NCBI GenBank assembly: GCA_947568835.1
Contig: OX387602.1
Coordinates: 5,364,570 to 5,428,569, forward strand
Length of the DNA: 64,000 bases
Direction: 5' to 3'
From: Protonemura montana
Taxonomy: Eukaryota; Arthropoda; Insecta; Plecoptera; Nemouridae
Both the position numbers and the translations under genes were made by a program. Under the pieces are notes generated by a model. The model was not told the origin of the DNA. It did not search any database and worked only from the letters and a program-made list of their open reading frames with translations. Below, piece by piece: positions 1-11,551 of the stretch (within the stretch, counting starts at the first letter, position 1; each line of letters starts with the position of its first letter).

Positions 1-215
1 CTGCGTGCCGCAGTGAGAATTTTGCTCAATATTTGCTCTGTTAAAAAGAAATAGATAACGTTGTTTGCCATGGTTAAGTAATGAAGGGTGATTTTCCTTC
101 CCATGACGCAGCGTCAGTGCTACGGTCTTGTATTTGCTTGTATCTACGCTTGTTTTCGTTTGCAAGTTTAGAACGACGTCGAAGATTGAAAAATGCGCGT
201 CATAACATCATGTAC

Positions 216-356
216 CTTGATGAAGTCTGCTGCTAGATGTTCGCCTTTCATTAGGTCCACCAGCTTGAGGTTGAGCTTGACGCCAAGGGCTTTTGCAACC
301 AGAAGGACTACTCTACACGGTGGACTCAGCCCGATGTAGTACAGATCCAATGACAT
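216..356 (-). CDS. Delta-class glutathione S-transferase, first coding exon (partial gene)
   Basis: This is the first coding exon (47 codons) of a cytosolic GST; the remaining exons lie beyond the left edge. It encodes the start of the thioredoxin-like glutathione-binding domain. The motif LYYIGLSPPCR places the candidate catalytic serine at Ser11, as in arthropod delta-class enzymes. The exon ends after ...ADFIK at a GTACAT donor (phase 0), the same place as in the two complete GST genes to the right. The ATG at 356 sits 8 nt after an intron acceptor (TTCCCAG), so the 5' leader must come from an upstream exon; a good donor (AACAG|GTAAGC) ends at 721. The expected role is conjugation of glutathione to electrophiles. 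Family assignment is firm; substrate is unknown. Confidence 0.88.
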
Positions 357-3300
357 GGTGGAATCTGGGAACTAAGCGTGGTCATCAGCGTTCGTGTCAT
401 CCAGGTGTTTGAGAGAGAACATTGCAACACAATTATGTCAGGTTAGCTTGGTTATGTAGAGGACAATATACAAGGAAGTGTATTGTATACGTCAAAGAAT
501 TGGAAATATCCGCAGCTCTGTCTTGGGGCTTGCATTGATTAGATTAAGAAACAACTTCCTTGCGGTTTTCACAAAAATCTGCACATATATTCGGTAAGGA
601 AATAAAATGGGTATTTCCTGCATATAACCAGTCGATGATTAATTTTAAACTAAATTCCAGAAATTATATTAAAGCAGCAACACTCTAGTTAATTAAGATT
701 GTTGGCACCTAGGTGCTTACCTGTTTGTTCTAAAAGATAGCAGGCTTGCTTCTTATCACCGCTCTACCTAGCAAGTGAACGCGAAGCCGTTAGGCTTTGC
801 AAGTTAGAAACACTTCAAGTTATTGCAGATCAGATGTGCATGATCACCGCGACTCCACTTCACTATCGAAGGTGTGATAACGTTACGATTGCAATCGATA
901 TCGGCAAACATTAACTTTGATAGTATTTATAGAGGTATAATAAGTATCATGTTATGTTTTTGAAGGCCCTATTACCAATCAGAATCACGTTTTCATAGAA
1001 AAATGATTTTATTTTCAATAAATTATGTATCAGAAAAGTCGGCATTTGTGTTAGCAGTAGCTGAAGATTGATTTTATTTTTTAGATGATAGGTCCAGCTT
1101 CTAGTCCAGCTTCTAGTTCTTAAAATTGCCTATAGCTGTGATCTTTTGATATTGAAAAAGTAGGGTCATGTTCACAGCAGCCCATCATGGTACTTGACTT
1201 TAATCGCAAAGGTGTAATGGGGGCAAATGACGTATGAGGTTCATTATTATGGCTGAATTGCAAGTGATGGTCAACCGTGAGAGGGAGGAAGAATTTAAAT
1301 TAGGGCACGTCATGGCAAATAAAACTGTCTCACAAAGTTCAGACCACCATGACTAAATGCAGGTTGACCAAAGCTGATATCATTAAATCCAGACCCCATG
1401 CAGCTGATGTCTTCCATCCTATGCAGTAAAAGCTAGACATAAGATCGGAATTTTGTCTACAACTTGGTTTGTCATAACATTTTTTTTTACCTAAATTCCG
1501 ACAAAAAACTTATTTTCAGCGGGGTATCTTTATGGTGATGTTCCCAGAAGTCAGAAAATTATCGTTAGATTGCCATTGTTACTGGTAAGTGAATTATAAA
1601 TAGAAATAATAGAAACTGGAATAACATTTCTATTATTTTTTAACGATAGAAAAACTCATAAAACACTACTCACCTATGATATAGAATTATAAATTTCTCC
1701 CGCCTCTAAAAGGGGTACGGCCCAGTAGCCGCCCAAACTTTCAGTATGACTAATTTATCGGGAAACATGGAATTATTTCCAATAGCTTAAACTTTCACAA
1801 GAAAATTAAGAATACTTCTTGCAGCATGCAGCTGATATTTTGGTCAGATGTTGAGGTGTGGTGTCACCTTAGGTTGTGATGTCTGGAATAGTCCTCTGGA
1901 TCCCCGCGACATTGCGCTGCCCGCTGAGAAACGTATGTAGGATCCAGCTTCTTTTGGGCAACTCCGGAAACAGGCCCCGGAACGTATGGGAAGCTGCAAC
2001 CAAAGTGATCTTAAAAACGAGCCTAGATGGTTACTGTTTCACTATATTTATGAAATTTAATCATCTTGGTTTAAACATCAGTTACCACTTGACACGCAGG
2101 TCGACATGCTTTTACAGCGATCGTCGGAATTGGAGAAGAGTTGTCGTGTTGCTTGTGAATGTGAACGGTTATAACAAATGGTTTTTTTTTATGACATTTT
2201 CTAAACGATTCTGAGAAAAGTAACACGGAGGCTTTGGAAAAGTGAAAATTCACTGCGAGGACAAATACATAGTACAAGTGGTGAAAGTGTTTTTGTACGT
2301 ATTACGTTCTCGCAAAGGTTTTATTAATGCACAAAGTTGCTATCAAATGTTCTATCAAAGTTCCCTCAATGTATCAGTTGTCTGGTTTCAGTAATGTGAA
2401 ATCACAGACATTTGAAACGTTCGGTCCGCATCGGTCAGGTGGATATTTAAGAATAGCACTATACAAGGGAGTGTGAAATTAAATTTCCCCTTGTACCAAT
2501 AACACATTCTTTCTTTGGTTTCTGAAGCAGTTACCAAGTTCACAAATAGGATATTATTGAGTCATTATATTATTTAGTTTTGAGGTATTTGGCTCTATTC
2601 AAGAATCCCCTTTCAATCATTACATAACCACGAGAGTATTCAGCTAACTATAGAGTATGACAATAAATTTTAGTTCGAAGTTTGACAAACTTTTATGTCG
2701 ATTTATACCTTTCCTGTTAAAAACCGCCACTCTTCCACCATGTGTACTGCATTGTAACAAAAAAAAACACTCGATGTTTAAAATTTTGATTCTTTTGTAG
2801 ATTATTGTTCAAATTTTCGTCCCAGATTCAAAACGAATAGTCGTTCGTTTCAAGCAAGGAGCCTGGAACCTTGATATTTTTTGTTTGGCAGCGACACAAA
2901 CGACGTTTCCTATGCGGGAAGCAAATCAGAAGAACGAGGTTTCAGTCTCTGTGGCCCCAAGAAAGCTATAGCCATGACAGAGACACCATATGTATATCAT
3001 GCATGAACTTCTCGTTGGCTGAGCAGCACCAAAATCCTGCTATTGGATCACGGGGCCAGAATATCGTGACTTCATCACATTAGTAGGTCCATTAATCGGA
3101 AATTATAAACACAGAAAATTGAGCCAAGTTGTGTAATGGAAAGATGTCTTTAAATTTGCCAGCCACCAACCCGATGAGTCAAGTATTGATGCAAAGGGAA
3201 TACATTTGTACATAAACTAGCTATACATTTTTCCCCAATATTTCAAATGTCTTATACCTGTTCTACGTTGCTACACTTTTACACCATTTTAACCATTTTG

Positions 3301-3847
3301 TTGTTTTTTTGTTTTTTTATTTTGTTTCATTTTTCACCCGAAATTTGTAAAATGAGTATAATAAGATAATGCCGCGTGACGACCCTCTACGTATCAAAGT
3401 CAGACTAATCATATACATGTCACTACTAATTACCCATATCATCATATAGCATTATCATATTTCAACTTGCAAGTACATTTAAGTAGTGAAAATGTGACAA
3501 AGTGATTCTAAGTATTTAGTACATTATTATAGTGATACATTTCGGATGAACAGGATGGACAATTTACCATACACCAACCTTCTCTTTCTCCAATATTTAG
3601 TTACTTACTACACTACCCACTAGAGTTCTTTCCCTTACAGATTTTGATATGTATAGGTATTTCCAAAATGTTGAAAAAGTAAACTTTGGATTGGATTTCT
3701 GTGTTTTTTCCAGAGGACAAGAGTAAAAAACCACAAAAAATGGATGCAGAGGTTGCAGGTATTCAGATGTACCAAATAGGTTAGACCAGATAATTGTATT
3801 TAAACATCAACAGAAAACAGCAAAATTATTGACTGAAATTAAGGAAA
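357..3847. other. Intergenic region between the first and second GST genes
   Basis: AT-rich sequence without a convincing coding exon. On the minus strand a candidate leader exon for the leftmost GST has its donor at 720/719 (exon low end 721). The 3' untranslated region of the second GST must start below 3848; the nearest clear minus-strand AATAAA is at 3317-3322. Short ORFs here (for example 1876-2214 and 2871-3083) have no recognisable domain or splice support. Confidence 0.5.
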
Positions 3848-5563
3848 TTACTTCTTTACTAAGTTATTTTTGAAATAATCTCTGAGCGCGTTCACACCCG
3901 ATTGATTCAGCTCGTCGTAGTCAATGAATTCTTCTTTGGCCCTCTTCATCCAGGCCACAACATTCGGATACTTTGAAATGTCGATTTCAGCTGTTATCTA
4001 AAACACGGGTAAAGACAAACAGAGTTCAGTCATTTTCCCAAAAGATCTGCATTTTGTAGTCAAATTCCACGCAGGATGAGTATAACATCAAGGAGGTTAC
4101 ACTTGCGTACCTCCAAATTGGAGACGCTTGGCACCAAACTGTAGTCCGCGATTGTCTTCTGGTTGCACGCAACCCAATCCTTCCCCTCCAAAAATCCGTT
4201 CAAAAACGACAGAGCTTCGTTTAGGGCTTTCAACGTCTCGGTGGGGTCAGAGCCATCAAGTAGACACTGCAAATGAAAGCGTGACATCATCACTATTAGG
4301 ATCCAGCAACAATACTCATTCCGAAAATGTTTCAGGTTGAAATTCTGACACAGACAAAATATATACTTGAATATAAAAACTCTGTAATTGGCTATTTGAA
4401 TATGATTTCTGATCATTGGAAAATGTCTTGTACTGGTTTCTAATTGCATGAAAAAAGTATGCTAGCTCATGCACTGCCATACACAACGCCACTTCGGCTG
4501 AAGAAAAAGCTGTAGAAATAGTCGACACTTACTTTGAGATAGTTCCCGACCTTCGGAACTAGACTGCCGATGTCAAAGTACAGCCTCTGGTTCACCTCTG
4601 CCCTTTTCTTCGGGTCCTTTGGGAACAGTGAATCGTTCTTGGCGTAGGTGTCGACAAAGTACCCGAGAATTGCGCGGCTGGAACGAAGACAGTCAAATGT
4701 CAAATGTCAAACACGAGTCACATTTTGAATTGTGTTGTCACACCGCTTATGCTGAAATAAGATATTGCATATTGCTCGTAAAATGTTTTAGAAGGCAATT
4801 GGAAACCAATATTTTTTTATTTGAGTGAATTTATTTCGGGTTCCTGCTGGCTATAATAGTTATGGCAAACAATGTAGCCAATGGTTTCAGGAATCTCCTT
4901 TGAATTAACCTGAATTCCAGTCATTGATTTTCCACTCCTTGGTAACAAACCACATTAAATAATTGATTGTGCTGTTGTCAACGTTCTCTTACCTTTCGCA
5001 CAAAATTAATCCGTCGTCGTCTAACGTCGGGACGCAGTGCTGAGGGTTCATCTGCAGATAAGGAAACCACAGAGTGAGACTTTCGCCAAGAAACCATCGG
5101 ACTTACAGCTGGTACATTTACAAGCAGGTTTAGTCTTCAGTGAGCAGGGTTATGTGTTCTGTTGTGTTGACAGCTAATCATATTGATCTTATTTTAGTAA
5201 ATGTTATTGAAACTTCAGCTGAAACTGTTAAAGTTCGACCAACACCAGACGAATCAGATACGTTTCAGATATTTTATGAACATATAGAGTCGGTGTACCA
5301 TCTCTTAAATTCTGGTTATGTACACAGAGCGAATCGTAGTAGTGTGGCATGCTTTAGGAGGGAGGGTCGGTTTTTATATATTTTTTAGCTTAGATAGTTT
5401 TTAGCCATTAATAGATACTGACCGCCAAGAAGGCAGGTGCCATCTGTTCCCCCTTCTCGAGAACGACATGCTTTAGGGTGTACTTGACGCCCAGCTGTTT
5501 GGCCAGAAGTCGCACTGCCCTTACTGGAGTGCTCGCAGGGTGGTAGTACAGCGTCTTCGACAT
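3848..5563 (-). CDS. Delta-class glutathione S-transferase, complete, 216 aa
   Basis: Five coding exons on the minus strand: 5423-5563, 4993-5051, 4533-4677, 4111-4266 and 3848-3997. They join in frame (651 nt including stop) and all junctions are GT/AG. Residues 1-80 are the thioredoxin-like domain: the candidate catalytic Ser11 is in [17 protein letters not shown] lies at 49-57, and the glutathione-contacting Glu66-Ser67-Arg68 spans the exon 2/3 junction. The alpha-helical C-terminal domain includes [10 protein letters not shown] and the helix motif TIADYSLV. The length is normal for the class. Compared with its neighbours it has Val in place of the usual Cys in the S-x-P-C-R motif and LCES in place of LWES, which hints at a diverged substrate range. 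The ATG lies 6 nt after an acceptor (GATTTTAG); a possible leader-exon donor ends at 5653. The likely role is conjugating glutathione to xenobiotics or lipid-peroxidation products. Confidence 0.93.
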
Positions 5564-7201
5564 CCTGCGCTAAAATCAAGACCCCCCTGTCACTGCAGAC
5601 CGATCGATTTTAACCGCAAGTCTGGAGCCAAAGTTGTAATTATTAGTCTTACTTGTGTTCTTGTCGCCGGGCAGTGATAATGTGATCGTTCATTCCATAT
5701 TCAGTGCTCTGCTTTTCTTTATCTCCTTGTCAGTGGAATCGATTTGCTGTTACAAGATAAGTGTGTGCCAGTCATAGATTCTCTCCTGGTGTCACGTGTG
5801 TTGCATACCTCCAATCCACAGCTGATTTCAGTATCTGTCACGTATCATACAGCAAATACTGCGGCACTTTTCACCTTTCGAGTACCTATCAGCCCTTGCT
5901 ATGTATGGCAGTAATTATTTAAAACTTATAACTCAAGTGGTTTGCGTATGATAGCGTGATAAAAAAAGGTGTAACATCCTATAGAATTATAACAAAGATA
6001 ACCGACTAACCGATATTTTCTTACTTTATCAAATCAGCAGATAGACTTAGTAAAACACGGTCGTGAATGAATTTTTAAGAAAATACTACCTTTTTTAGCG
6101 TGACATATTAATCAGATGAAATAAAACTCCCCCTGACCTGACGGAGTCACAGCACTTTGTCACCTAGACCATTTAATGACGGCAATATTATGTTAAAGCT
6201 TTTGACATTGAAGTAAATTAACCCCTTCTTATGCCAAGAAACTAAACAATTGTCCTTTCAAGATCATAATCACTAATTATTACAAGAATTATAAATAATG
6301 TTTGTTTTCGTTAATATCGAACTCCTAGAAAGTAAGGTCACTGCTTATCAGATGCTGATAAGCTTTTATTTTTAGAAAGGTAAGCATGACACGCAAAAAT
6401 GTTACCTAGACAGAGGTATCCCAGATGACTTTGCATTGGTGATTGGTCTGCATAGAGTTATGCAACACGCAACGCGTCTCACGCACTTTCGCTATACCAA
6501 TAAGAACGCAACGAAAAAAATGCTTTGACACATTTAATTGATTTGCATTTTTGTCATGCATGTTGTACAGAAAAAAAACCCGAAGGTTACACAAAATATT
6601 TTCAGCTTGGGAATTCAATAAAGATAGGTATATAATAAATTTCCAGCCACAGCCAAAGAAAATTAGCGTACTTAAACTTCGACTAAAGTCTATAAATCTT
6701 TATGATCTTCACAAACGATTGCGTAATGAGCACAGTGCTGGCGACAGACAGCTACAATAGGGACGAGCATGCAAAGTGAATGCTACAATTATTCATATGT
6801 AATCGATAGTGCATTTTATAACTCTACCGTGCAGTGAGCACGTGATGTTTTCGAAAAAATTAGTCGGAACTTCATGAATAAGTAAAAGCTTAAAATTATT
6901 ATCCCCAGGTAATCGATGCACTTTCATATTTCTTTTATCAAAGCTGAGGGGGTGGTTTCCCTTTTACCATTATTTATAGACCGTTTTGCATATTACCAAT
7001 GAACAAAGACCTAGACGATTGGCGCGTTGAATTCCCTTTGCTTACACAATCCGGCGTCTTTAGGTTTGATCGAGTGAAACATTACATGCCGGAGATTCAT
7101 CATTTCTTCGTCAATTGCGATCGAACTATAACTGAACTGTTATTTCGCCTGATTCGTTCCATCACGGCAAGGCCAGTCGGCGGAGAACTCGACAAAGATG
7201 G
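5564..7201. other. Intergenic region between the second and third GST genes
   Basis: AT-rich DNA containing the putative leader exon of the second GST (minus-strand donor after 5653, AACACAA|GTAAGA) and the 3' flank of the third. No further exon or repeat was recognised; ORFs at 6406-6760 and 6999-7277 are short and lack domain signal. Confidence 0.45.
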
Positions 7202-8323
7202 TTACATTCTGCCTTTCAGCTTGCTTTTGAACATGTCGCCAAGAGCGGTCGCCCCGACTTGGTTCAGGGGCTCGTAGCCCAGCATGTTGGTCTTGCACCG
7301 GGCTAGCCATTGGGAGACGTTGGGGTATTTTCCCACGTCCATGCCAACTGCCTGCACAAAAGTCGGAACTACTCAATTATTTACAACAAGAAAGCATTAA
7401 TGCTTCAAGACAACTTGAGTTCACTGGTTATTGACTGGACCTATAATCAATGGGCCAACATCAATATTCGTGTCATTTCGATGAAACCTGTTGGCATGGC
7501 GATTGTTTGTTATCATACCTCGACCGTAGATACCGTGACCACTAATGAAACATCGGCGATGGTCATGTTCTCCCCAGCGATCCAGTTCTGGCCTTCAAGA
7601 AAGCCGTCCATCCACACGAGAGCTTCTTCGATCTTCTCGGCCTTAGCGTCATCGGCACCTTCCCCGTGAAATAACACTGGGACCTGCGTTTCAAAAGGCC
7701 GAAAGTGAATCGATCGGCTGCGTTCCGAGCCATCAATCAAAAACGTGCCCGCCAAAGAATCTAATTAACTTACGAAATAGTCGAGGAGTCTGCTATAGAG
7801 AGTTCCAATGTCAAAGTACAAACGCTGGTCAACCAACGCTCTTTTTTTCGGGTTTTTGGGATAAAGCGTGTCTTCCTTGCAATACTGGTCGACCAGATAA
7901 CACAAAATAGCTCGACTAGAATGAGGGAAAAAAAATACATATTTTATATCTCTGATCTAACGCACTTGTAGAATAATAAGCATTTATGCTCATGAAAGCA
8001 AGCAATATTGTTTTACCTCTCCCACAGTACAAACCCATTGTCGTCTAATGTAGGTATGCAATGCTGAGGATTCATCTGTTTACAAACAACAAAAACAATC
8101 ATGACCCAGAAACGAGAACCCATGGGGGTAAAGAATCACTTGCCCTTGGCCCCTGCGGATTATTTTGGTGGGGACTCTGACTGACCTTGATGTAATCGGG
8201 GGTGAGATGCTCGCCTGCCATGATGTTAACTTCTTTCATGTTTAGAGGCACATCCGCGATGCGGGCTGCGAGCATGACAGCCCTGCATGGAGGGCTGGGT
8301 GCCAAGTAGTACAAGTCGGGCAT
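7202..8323 (-). CDS. Delta-class glutathione S-transferase, complete, 217 aa
   Basis: Five coding exons on the minus strand: 8186-8323, 8017-8075, 7774-7915, 7519-7683 and 7202-7351. They join to 654 nt including stop. Junction positions and phases (0, 2, 0, 0) match the second GST, so the two arose by tandem duplication. The glutathione site is textbook delta class: [13 protein letters not shown] with Ser10, NPQHCIPTL at 48-56, and LWESRAI with Glu65-Ser66-Arg67. The C-terminal domain has [11 protein letters not shown] and MTIADVSLV. The start at 8323 lies 23 nt inside an exon whose acceptor is TTCCAG; extending the frame upstream would cross that acceptor. A matching leader exon with donor TGGAAAG|GTAAG ends at 9683. 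Introns are compact (90-167 bp). The predicted activity is cytosolic glutathione conjugation; substrate cannot be inferred. Confidence 0.94.
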
Positions 8324-10345
8324 TTTCGCGACTATAGGCTCTGCACTGGAATGGAAGAACAATCAAAGATTTGGGATGTGGTACTGGAATGTTTTGAGAG
8401 ACTAAATATCGACTTATTGTCCGACAAATTAAAGTTTCAATGGTGGATCCAGCCCTTTTGATAAGGTGTGTAATTAGGGTGTAATTCATTTTTTGTAGAC
8501 GAATAATAGGGTACTAAAGATACATTATTTAAATGACGATTTTTTTATGTTTTTTATGTCCTTTACATTTTGTTGTTGTTGAGAAACAAGGAAAATTTTA
8601 ACCATCGAGGTTCCATTTGATGGAAACTTCATTTGATTGGCTATACAAATCCAGAAACCCAAGAGCAGATCCAATTGCCTATTTTAATGGCTTTTAAAGA
8701 AGTATTTGGAGTGATGCGGGCCGAGATGTTATTTTTTACCATATTTATAAATGTGTGTGATGGACATGCTCTGTATAAATCTAATAGACAGTAAACAAAA
8801 TCGTTTAGTAGCCCAATATATACCATGGAGGGCGGTTCACTTTTCTGTGCCTAAAACCATACTATATTAGTAGGTAGGTAAGGAATTTCCTAGGTCGTTT
8901 AGGTTTTCCAGTAAATCGAACATAATTGTGAAATTCATTGTCATTTTACACCGACCACATTATACACCTATATTTTATCAAAAACGATTTAAAAATAAAA
9001 ATATGATAAATAATCAAATTTGACTAGAGAATCTTCTTCTTCAGAAAAATTGTGCCTCAATGGCCATGCAATGCCAATGGCAATGGCAATGCCTTTAATG
9101 GCTAAATGTTTTCTTTGATTTTAGTTTTTTTGTGGAATTCGACGATGACTGTGTGTACTATGCGTGTGCGTGTCAGTTGTGAAAAAGAATCTTCTGCATT
9201 TGTCAACGTGTGAAACATTCAGAGGATAAATTTGCAAAACATAGCTCAAGTTTAACCCCAGAGTGAAAAGATGATCAATCTATCACAGTCAGTGTTTCCA
9301 GATTTTCAGGGGTTTTTGTTATGTTGATAAAAACTTTACTCCCAGATGTATTGGAGTTACACTTAAACTCTGCTTTATGCCTTATGCTTTATGCCCTGGA
9401 AGCAGCCGTTTAGTGAGTAGACCACCAACAAACAAAACAAACATGTAAAAACACTAAAGATACTTTTTTTTGGGCATGTGAAATTGCAGATTTCTCTACT
9501 CTCACATACGTTCTCGCCAATATACCTAGAATATATGCGATTTTTTCTTTTAGTTACCAGCATTCAGCATCAAATGCCACATTTACAATCTGCCGATCTA
9601 TATGAATTAAAATACGAATAAAAATCTTCTTCTTGGGCTAGTGCAGTTATGGTGGTAGTGCTGTGATAAAGATAGCACTTACCTTTCCAAAACGATGTCT
9701 GCAGAAGCCTTGTCGCTACACTGTCCCAGCTCGACTGATTCAATTCACCACTTGAGCGAAAATTCCCTCTCTTCTCGTCAATGCATAGGTCCGTTGTGCA
9801 TGATAACGATTGATGTCAGAACAAAATATCGCCGAGTAAAAAACAATCCTGCCGCGATGTGACCATAGAAAATGGGGGCTCATTTCTATTGGCCGACAGG
9901 TAAGGTTGCCAAGGCAACTCAGGCCGGCGCGACGCTGACAAGCCGTCGCAGGCGTCGGCGTCGGCGTCGAAGTGCGTGAGCTTTAGTATCCCACGAGCCA
10001 GGTATCACGGCTCATGAATAAATTTACGAAACTTTCGATGCGTGGTTTGACCGCAATTAATGAGCCCTATTAATGTGTCGTAAAGCGATAGATTGTATGT
10101 TCGAGTCATAGTGAGCTTGTGCATGCATGCCTGATAAAACATATGCAGTACTTTGGTAAACACAATGTAAAAACGTCGTGTGGAACAGCCGGTGTCGCTC
10201 GAGCCCTTGATTAAATCTTCGTTCGCCCGAGCGATTTAATGGATTTTTAATCAAATTTACTAAGGTTTGACCTTGACTTTGATAACGGTTAAGTCATAAA
10301 AAATCTTAAAAATATTGCTAAAGAAATGTAAAAGAACGGCCTACC
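8324..10345 (-). promoter_or_regulatory. Leader exon(s) and promoter region of the third GST
   Basis: The coding exon of the third GST begins with a spliced leader. A consistent donor (TGGAAAG|GTAAGT) ends at 9683, so a non-coding first exon probably occupies roughly 9683-9800. A second segment with a related donor (TGGAAAG|GTAGGC, exon end 10345) lies about 660 bp further upstream and could be an alternative first exon. A GC-rich stretch around 9920-9970 with repeated GTCGGC units lies between them. The transcription start was not located. Confidence 0.4.
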
Positions 10346-11551
10346 TTTCCACCTACTATCTCCAGCAGAGGCTCAAGCCATCCATGACTATGGTAGTTCG
10401 GTTGAAGCACATCCACTGTTCTGATCTTCTGACAAATTAGTAAAAATGTTCCATGGATACTTGTTTTATTGCACTTTTTAACTTAAAAAACAGTCTGGGT
10501 GCATAGTTGAGATCCTATTTAAATTCCAAAGGCTTGCAATGTGCGGGGTATTTTATTATTATGAACAATTAATACTACCGCCATCAAACTGGATGCCCCG
10601 TTTGGGCATCAATTTTTGAGCCGGTAGTAGTGTTCATAATAATAAAGTATATGTGCATACTCGACTGAATTACTTCTGTTTGTGCTAAGTACTGAAATAA
10701 AAAGAGTGGGAACCCCAATTTGGTTCTTTTCGTACTGGCACTGATGTAGGAAAATATGAGGAACATTGAAATAAGCGATACAACGTGACGGGTGCACCAT
10801 CTCAATTGCAATCCGATACCTGGTGTGGTGTCTCGAATTCATCACCACAAAAATCAGTGTTAATAGAGTTAAAATATATTCCGGCTCAAAATCATATTCT
10901 TGCACTAAGAGAGCACGTGGAAAGGAAATAAAGGAGGTGAAGACAATACCATTATCTAAGAGAACAAAATTTATTTAATAATTAGTGATGGTATACAGCA
11001 GAATTCAGCCAGAGTGTTTGGGAATACACGATATGCTGATCAATACCATTACTTTCCTACCTAGTCGTTGATGGATTTATCACTCCCGTTCACTACACCT
11101 AAACAAATAATAAAATAAAGCCTGTACATGGCAATCGGACAGCAGAACCTAAAATACAAATTTAACTCTCTGAAACCATCCGACAGGCCCCATATCAAAC
11201 ACGGAACAAACAGTTCCGTTAATTTATTAACTGGGAAACAAAAAAAGCCCCATGATACAAAATTAGCGAGTTTCCGCAACAACAACTGACATTAAAAAAC
11301 TGTACAATGCTCCATGATCACTTGCGCTACATTTGTGATTCTCGCTTTGTCTACCCGAATGAATCTGACATCAGACGTCAGTAAAATAATTACAGCGACA
11401 AATAATAACACGAGTGGAGTGATTCGTCAACCTCCCCAGTCGTTCAGTTCGCCGCAGGCTAGCCCCGCGGCATGCTCGACGTTTCACGTCATGATTTCAC
11501 CAGGGTCGACGGTCAGTGGGCATTGTCGTGTCGGTTGTTGTTAGCTAAACT
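10346..11551 (-). other. 3' untranslated region of the Doa-type kinase and downstream spacer
   Basis: Sequence below the kinase stop codon at 11552. Short AT-rich ORFs on both strands have no domain content. The 3' UTR probably runs to about 10950, given the poly(A) signal at 10970-10975. Confidence 0.5.
10970..10975 (-). terminator. Candidate poly(A) signal of the Doa-type kinase
   Basis: Minus-strand AATAAA about 580 nt past the kinase stop codon and before the GST leader region; it is the first canonical hexamer I noticed in a suitable position. Confidence 0.4.

Noticed and set aside
1876..2214. 112-codon plus-strand ORF between GST genes
   Set aside because: No similarity to GST exons or other families, and no supporting signals.
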